Source: Gordius sp. MW1
Taxonomy: Eukaryota; Nematomorpha; Gordioida; Gordea; Gordiidae
DNA length: 64,000 nt
NCBI GenBank assembly: GCA_964036665.1
Contig: OZ038528.1
Coordinates: 4,532,501 to 4,596,500, forward strand
Reading direction: 5' to 3'
Shown: one piece after another, positions 57,707 through 64,000 of the stretch
Numbering within the stretch: the first letter of the stretch is position 1
How the letters are laid out: each line of letters starts with the position of its first letter
Position numbers and translations under genes: made by a program
Notes under the pieces: generated by a model
Databases searched by the model: none
What the model was told of the DNA's origin: nothing
Seen by the model: only the letters and a program-made list of their open reading frames with translations

Positions 57707-58542
57707 GTTTAAAGGTCAACGATCGAAAAACGGTTTACATGGAAATGGACGTTGAAAGCAGCCCATCGCTGGATGACCATCTAAAGTACCCAAAAGTAGA
57801 CAGGTTTACATACCTCGACTCGATGCTACATCAAGAGGGAGGTTGAGCAACAAAAGAAAGGATGGCTTAAATGGCGAAGTATATCCAGTGTAAAGTGCGT
57901 CAAGAAAATGCCAATATGGTTGAAGAGCAAAGCTTACAAATCCATCGTTAATCTATGGAAGCGGAACATGGGCATTAAACAGCACAGAAGAAAAGCTATT
58001 AAGCCACAGATATGTGAATAATAAGGTAGAGCTTGGGGGATACTAGGCTCGACCATACGACGAATGATTTTCTCAAAACAAAAATAGTATTTACCCTATG
58101 GCGGATATGATTAACTAAAGTCGGCTAAGATGGTATGGGCATATACTAAGAAGGGAAATAAGTGATTTAAATCGAAATGTATTGGACATGGAGGTACGAC
58201 AGAAGAGAGGAAGAGGACGACCTCGTGTCACGTGGAAAGAGCAAGGCGATAAAGTTATGAAAACTAAAGAGATTAATTAATACATGGCCCTTTACCCGAT
58301 CAAGATGGAAGAAACTCATCAAATCAAACACCACGAATGTGAGACATGATTTATAAAGAAGAAGACGATTGTAAAATTTCTTTGTATAAAATCGGTGGGT
58401 TTGGAATGATAAAAGAGGGAAATGGAACGCGATATTTCGGGATATTATGGCCCATTATCAGGGGGGAAAAGGGTGAAGATGAAGTAACAAAAAATAAGAA
58501 TGAATTAAAGTGAGTTAATGGGTAACATAACCCGTTGATGGA

Positions 58543-58705
58543 TAAGAATAAAGAAATTACAAATCTGGTTATAGCTAAAAATTAACAATAACGATTACTA
58601 TTTAAAAACTATATTACAATTTTGAGAGAAGGATAATAGTTGTTTGAGGTCTGACCTGAGAGAATTTTAACTTGGCTTTTGCAAATAAAAATCATGCAAT
58701 AGGGC
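58543..58705. other. First unique sequence right of the duplication
   Basis: Starts taagaataaagaaattac. No feature recognised. It defines the right breakpoint. Confidence 0.5.
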
Positions 58706-59397
58706 TAGAGCTGTTAAAAGTTCCTTTTAAAAAGGAACTTGTCAGGTTGAAGTTCCTTTGCCTAAAATGAAACTAATTCTAGTTCCTAGTTCCTCATTTT
58801 AAAAAGGAACTAGTGCCAGTTCCAGTTTATTTTGAAGTTCCTTTTTTTAATTTTTTTTAAAATGTACAAACATCTTTTATTAATTCATAAAACCAATATA
58901 TTATATATTACAATTTATAAAAATTATCAGGTAATAAATGTTTATTTGATCAAAATATTATTTTCAAAGTTGTCATCTAAAAGACATGTTCGCTTGTCTC
59001 CAAATAAAATTTTGCCCAAGCTAAGGGTATATTTTCAGGTTTAATTATGGTAATGTCACTCGTATCTAATAAAATCAAAAGATTATATACATAATATTTA
59101 TAAACTTACTATTACTAGGAATATGATAAAAATTAAAAACCAATTAAAGGAAATGAACTTTATATAGATTACCATAAATCGAAAAATTTATTACAAACAC
59201 TACCTTAAATAAAATACTAAATAATATTTAAATTATAAATTAATTTAAAAAATTTTGATGCAAATTGAAATTGGCAAAAGGAACTTAAAAGGAACTTGGA
59301 AGTAGTTCCTTTTGCGATAAATTGAGAAAAAAAGGAACTAATTCCAGTTCCAGTTCCTCATTTTAAAAAGGATAGTTCCCTTTTTTTTACAGCTCTA
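58706..59397. mobile_element. hAT-like MITE with TAGAGCTGT ends and GGAACT arrays
   Basis: It starts tagagctgttaaaagttcct and ends ttttacagctcta. Both subterminal regions repeat AAGGAACT / AGTTCCTT motifs (about six left, seven right). The AT-rich middle has no transposase. No target duplication is recognisable. Confidence 0.75.
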
Positions 59398-60584
59398 ATT
59401 TTAACTACAAAAAAATTCGGATTTAAAAAATTAATAGTTTTCTCACAAATTAAATTAAAAAAAATACAAACAATTTTAAAATTTAATAAATGCCCGGGGC
59501 AAGTCATAGCCCCTTTCGGGGGTTAGATTATATCTTACGTTTTCACTTCCTAATAAAGTATGCCAACTCAAATTAATAAAAAAAAATGGTTTTATTATAA
59601 AAAATATAGAGAATGCAAATGTAATATGGTTTTATTATACATAATACAAATAAAAACAAGATGACAATCTGATTTAGTTACCCATAAAAGACAAATTCTG
59701 CAATGGAATAAATCTTTAAATAGTTTATTTATATTCCAAATTACACTAAGATAAATTATTATTAAACATAATTTTTTTTAAAATCTTGACATTTGTCTAA
59801 GCAATGAAATATGGTTAGCACTAGCCCCTCTCCGACTAGCCCGACGCCAATTTTTATAAACAATTAACAATTCAACATGTTATATTGCAAATAAAAATTT
59901 AATCATTAGACGGTTTTTATATAAAAAATATCCCTTTATAAGGCAGAACTTAAATTAGTCTAGAATATACAGCCAAAAAAAATTTATGTCCAAAATAGAA
60001 AATTTTATCAAGGCTACTAATAGCCCCAAAAAATCGTTTTTCCTCTAAAATTTTAAATTTTGATTTTTATAAAAAAAAATATTTTTTACTTATAACTAAT
60101 GAAAAAAACACATATGGTTGAAATTTTAATTATATATCATTATTATTTAAAAAAATAATTACAAAGATAATAGTAACGCCGAGCTACGACTAGCCCCGGT
60201 CTCACATTCTCATTATCATTAACAAATTTAAAAACAAATTCTAAAATTTCTCCAAGTTACTTTTATCACTGTTTTCTCATTTATTATCAATAACTTAATT
60301 GTTTAAAATGGTGGCAAGGCAAAGAAGCTAAATAGTTTTATAGAAACATTATAACCTTAAATAAGGGTTTTAAAACTTTATTTGGCTTATATGGTTTTAT
60401 ATATACTGAATTGCCACTTGTAAAAAAATTTTCCATGTAGGTCGTTTCTTAAAAGATAGAAGAACTCGAGTGACCGGGAATTACCAATTTTTTCTTTTTA
60501 AACTATTTTTATTAACATTTTTAACATAAAAATATTGATTGCCATATCGATAAAAAAATTAAACAAAAAAAATAAAAAAAAATT
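59398..60584. other. AT-rich stretch
   Basis: No gene recognised. The word 'tagcccc' or 'tagcccg' recurs (about 59508, 59822, 60019, 60191). This may be chance or worn element ends. Confidence 0.4.
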
Positions 60585-60704
60585 TACGGGCCGGGGCCGG
60601 GCTTGGGCTTTGTATAAAATTAGCGGGCTGGGCCCGGGCTTATAATTTAATATTTTGACGGGCGGCGGGCCGACTGACCTAAACAGGCCCGTTGCAGGTC
60701 TCTA
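60585..60704. mobile_element. One end of a GCCCG-rich hAT-like element
   Basis: Contains gggccggggccgggcttggg and ends ggcccgttgcaggtctcta, whose reverse complement resembles the TAGAGCCCTGCA terminus of the element at 62357. The other end is not seen. Confidence 0.45.
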
Positions 60705-61679
60705 TCTCGACCCTCATGTTTATAGGGCATAATATAAATAAAATTTATTTACAAATAAAACAAAGAAATTTTTGTTGAAACAATATAGAAAATTTCACAC
60801 GGTATAATAAGTTTTGTATAAATGAATTGTAAGGGCACAAAGTGGAACGGGGATATTGACAAGAAATCTTTGACATTTTAAAAAATAATACAAATAGTTA
60901 AAAACTAAACAAAGTTTTTATAAAAATTATTGCTACAACACCAAAAATCTTGGCCATATATATATAACAAATTTTGATTTTACATATGCAATATTGGCAG
61001 CATTTTCAGGCAGCATTTACATCAGGAAACCAATGAGAACATTTAAAAGCCTTGTGATCCTCAAAAGGCGTAATTATAACATAAAATATAAAAAAATAAT
61101 TATGAAATTAAAAATCGTTCGAGAATGAGTATTTAATTTAGAAGTTATTGCCCCTGAAGGTATTATAGCTATATTTGCACACCCCTCCCCCCCCCCCTTT
61201 ACACCACTTAAAAATTAAAATAAACTAATAAATTTAACAGCTAAATGAACCTTAAAAATATTTTGTCAAAATTAAATGAATCAAAATTTTATTTAAAATT
61301 TAAGATGAAATTAGGGAAGTGAGCTGCACAGAACAACTTAGCGTCCAAAGACAAACATAATGATTTTTTTAGGATCTTTATCCCTTGAAAGTTTTGATGC
61401 GTTAACAATTGTCTATAAAATTTGGGAATGGATTATTAATATTAATTTATCAAACATATGATGGGATATCACCAATAAAGGGGAAAAAATGGTGTACAAA
61501 CTATTTTTTGGAAAACTAGTGGCTTTATATGTGCATGACATATAAATATGCAAGATATGTTAAACAATAAGCATGTGTGATGGACAATTAAATTGAATCC
61601 AGGATGGAATTTTCGTAAATTTAAAAAGTTTAAACAAGTTTAAAAGCCCAAATAATTTATCAAAATATTAAAATTAGTC
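60705..61679. other. AT-rich stretch, nothing recognised
   Basis: A C-run at about 61187 is the only notable point. It may be the 3' part of the ZMYM1-like element to the right. Confidence 0.4.
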
Positions 61680-62050
61680 TTATAATAGTAGTTCATTACG
61701 CCTTTTACTCGATGTTGCTAACGAATTTATAATATCATCCGGGGAAATAACATTTATAAAGTCATGTTCTAAGCTCGATAAAGCTAAAGAAGATAACCTA
61801 TCTTGTCCAATTGTGGAACGAAGATAAGTTTTAATCCGTTTTAGCAATGAGAACAATCTTTCGCATGAACATGAAGTTATTGGGATAGTTAAAATAATTT
61901 TAATCAAAATAATAAAATTTGGAAACACTATTGAGGGCAAAATTTTAATAAGTGAATCGAAGATAAAGAATTATATTTGCCATTTTTATTTCAGCATCTT
62001 CCAGTTTTAATTCATAATGGTTAATTACTTCTGATAAAAGAGATTTATCG
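61680..62050 (-). pseudogene. ZMYM1-like hAT transposase, C-terminal remnant
   Basis: Frame 61940-61680 reads I-L-T-I-P-I-T-S-C-S-C-E-R-L-F-S-L-L-K-R and R-L-S-S-L-A-L-S-S-L-E-H-D, the dimerisation end typical of the ZMYM1/P52rIPK-like hAT group. Upstream in another frame, DKSLLSEVINHYELKLEDAE (about 62050-61990) belongs to the same protein. The rest is absent or decayed. It differs from the hAT-A2 and hAT-B remnants, so it is a third hAT lineage. Confidence 0.78.
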
Positions 62051-62307
62051 CAAAAATAGGGGATGAAGGTTTAAACCTTCTAGGACTTATATAAATTACA
62101 ATTTCGAAAATCTTAGTTTAATTCTGCTTTTATTCTATCGATGATAAGATAATAAAAAACAATTTTGAAATCAATTAACGAATTAGTAGATTCAAAAGAG
62201 TAAAATGTGTCATATTTTTTTTTTAATACGTTTAGGAGGTAATAATTCAAAAATTGCAGCTTAATCTTTCGCCTTATTATAAAGAATTTGAAAGTAATCC
62301 TCATTTC

Positions 62308-63090
62308 TAGAGCTGTTAAGTAACTAGTTCCTTTTCTTCAGTAAAGTAACTTTAACTAGAGCCCTGCAAAATGAAATTTCTTCTGCCCGAGCCCGGCCCG
62401 AGCCCGACGTCTCCATTTTTATCTTGCCCGAGGCCGAAAGACTTTTTTCTTTTTGGCCCGACCCGAGCCCGACCTGATTTTAAATAAAACTTTTGAAAAA
62501 TTTTATTTTTAAAAATTATTTTACCATCTAAATATAAAATGCATTAGATTGTTATTACTCTTAAATTACAACTAGTATAAGTTTAAAATAATAAAATCCT
62601 TTTTCACTCGTTACAATTTATTAGCTAATAATTCAAAACTAAAAAATAACTTTAAAAAATATACCTTATTTAACAGTTCCATACAAAAAACTTTTTGAAA
62701 TAGTTACTTATCTTATTTCTCTAGTCCTAACATCTACTAAGAATATTTTAAATACTTGAATAAGATTTGCAATTCGGGGAAAAAAGTTGAAGTTTGGACC
62801 TATATTATGTACGCTGTGCTAAGATAATTATTCAATATCGAGTTGAGTTTAATTTAATCATATTTTATAGAAGATTTGTTTGCTATATATTAATTCGGGA
62901 CGGGCTCGTACCTCAGGTCGGGCCATTTCATCAGGCCCGACCCGAGCCAGAGGCCCGATTATTTTATACCGAGCCCGGCCCGGGCTTCGGGCGGCCCGTG
63001 CAGGGCTCTAACTGTAACCAGTTACTCTTACTTGAGGGTAACTGTAACTGTAGTTAGTTACATTATTTCAGTAACTGTTTAACTTAAGCT
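62308..63090. mobile_element. hAT-like element with TAACTGTAACT repeats, host of the 62357 insertion
   Basis: It begins tagagctgttaagtaactag (like 58706). After the inner insertion it continues with repeated GTAACTGTAACT words to about 63090. The matching right terminus was not found, so the element may be truncated. Confidence 0.45.
62357..63010. mobile_element. hAT-like MITE with 12-bp TIR TAGAGCCCTGCA
   Basis: Ends are tagagccctgcaaaa and gtgcagggctcta. Flanks actttaac (62349-62356) and actgtaac (63011-63018) match at 7 of 8. Subterminal GCCCG-rich blocks. The reading frame at 62794-63057 crosses the end of the element and is not a gene. Confidence 0.82.
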
Positions 63091-64000
63091 ACAGTTACTT
63101 CTTATAAAATTAAATTTTTTGAAATTAAATACTAAAATTACACGTATTGTTTGTGTTCATCACTTTAAATTTAATTTTCCTTCGCCGATCAAATTTAAAT
63201 TTGAATAGATAATCCATCCTATCAGTAAATTACGAATATTATATAAAATATATTTTAGTGCATTGTATTCTACAAAGTTTAAAACCAAAAATTCAAAAAA
63301 AATTGACAAATTCAAAATTTTTGTTTAAAGAAGATTATATATTATTTATTTGCAGATAATAAATGTAATATTTTGTAATTATTTCCGCCATTTAAATTAA
63401 CATTTAATGATTAATTTATTATCTCCTCTCGATTGTTTTGTAAAAATAGTCCTTTTTATATATGTACAAAACAGATTTTTATCAACTTAGAATATTATAT
63501 AATTTTTTGCCTAACCTCTAAATTTAAATTTTGATCATTAAGCCATTGATAATCTAATTATAGTACATTATGAAGGTTATTAAAATAATAATTCAAATTT
63601 ATTATTTTAATTTAAATTTGCATTTATATCTGCAAAAATTTTAGATATAATATTATTTATTAGCAGGTAAAACTTTAGCTAAAAATTTAATGTAAGGTTT
63701 GGTATTTAGAATTTTGGCCCTTCAAAAATAATGTTATGAATTATTATTGATTTTTTCTTTTAATTGTTTGATAAACAATAGCCCTTCTAATAAAAGTTAG
63801 TGTACTACTTTTTAATGATCTAGTTTTTATTTTATTTTGACAAAAAAATTTAAGAGAAAACTTCCTGGGCCTTTTTTAATAATTATTTTTCTTTAAAGAA
63901 AAACGAACCAAGAAGTTTATATTTCTATGCAACCTGTGAAGCCCTAAAGTAAATTACATATCAGTTCTTTAAATACCACTGCAAATTTATGGAAGCGCAT
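63091..64000. other. AT-rich right edge
   Basis: No coding region, repeat or RNA gene recognised up to the window end. Confidence 0.45.

Larger units (their letters stand above)
43840..58365 (+). mobile_element. RTE LINE in three pieces, copy 2
   Basis: Pieces about 43840-45243, 54142-54776 and 57715-58365 match copy 1. The endonuclease stretch 44324-44632 and the region just upstream of RT (44859-45191) are open. The same nested hATs split it, and here the Helitron adds another layer. Confidence 0.85.
33161..58542. repeat. Unit 2 of the tandem duplication (25,382 bp)
   Basis: Matches 11600-33160 end to end. The extra length is mostly an LTR element (33250-34461) and a Helitron (49236-52079). 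Missing relative to unit 1 are the palindromic MITE, about 40 bp in the MITE at 19150, and about 47 bp near 20870. It ends at 'cgttgatgga' (58542), after which unique sequence begins. Confidence 0.95.

Noticed and set aside
58832-59044. 70-aa + strand frame
   Set aside because: Composed of AT-rich codons within the interior of the MITE at 58706-59397. No recognisable motif.
62794-63057. 87-aa + strand frame
   Set aside because: It crosses the right terminus and target duplication of the MITE at 62357-63010, so it cannot be a conserved gene.

Overview
This is a very AT-rich, intron-bearing animal genome segment, most likely from an invertebrate. Spliced host genes (NF-YC, metaxin-1, a Ly6/CD59-like protein) sit among RTE-type LINEs, many hAT elements, a Mutator-like (MULE) gene, a Helitron and short LTR retrotransposons. 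Several host introns are only 33-40 bp long. I cannot place the species from sequence alone.

Left flank, unique sequence (1-11599). A FLYWCH exon is followed by three near-identical 81-bp exons on the + strand. They face an inverted block holding a MULE transposase (43-1735). Next comes a five-exon NF-YC gene (2272-3837). Then follow two eroded coding stretches, RTE fragments and hAT MITEs with 'GGCGTAGCCAG' ends. The first two exons of a Ly6-like gene begin at 9276.

Centre: a direct tandem duplication. Unit 1 is 11600-33160 (21.56 kb) and unit 2 is 33161-58542 (25.38 kb). By eye the copies differ by about 0.5-1%. The breakpoint lies inside a hAT element in the large Ly6 intron, so the terminal Ly6 exon is present twice. 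Each unit also carries a complete eight-exon metaxin-1 gene (minus strand) with an LTR element in its last intron. Each has an R2-like zinc-knuckle/endonuclease ORF and an RTE LINE blown apart by nested hAT insertions whose 8-bp target duplications can be read directly. Unit 2 alone has a 1.2-kb LTR element and a 2.84-kb Helitron. Unit 1 alone has a 174-bp palindromic MITE. Those empty/filled pairs give exact insertion sites. Whether this is a true duplication or two haplotypes placed in tandem by the assembler cannot be settled here.

Right flank (58543-64000). This is AT-rich sequence with hAT MITEs (TIRs TAGAGCTGT and TAGAGCCCTGCA) and a remnant of a ZMYM1-like hAT transposase.

The host genes are ordinary housekeeping or surface proteins and do not form a pathway. 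I see no operon, RNA gene, CRISPR array or defence system. The unusual content is the architecture: micro-introns, tandem exons beside an inverted transposase, layered transposons, and fold-back elements with dense terminal motif arrays.
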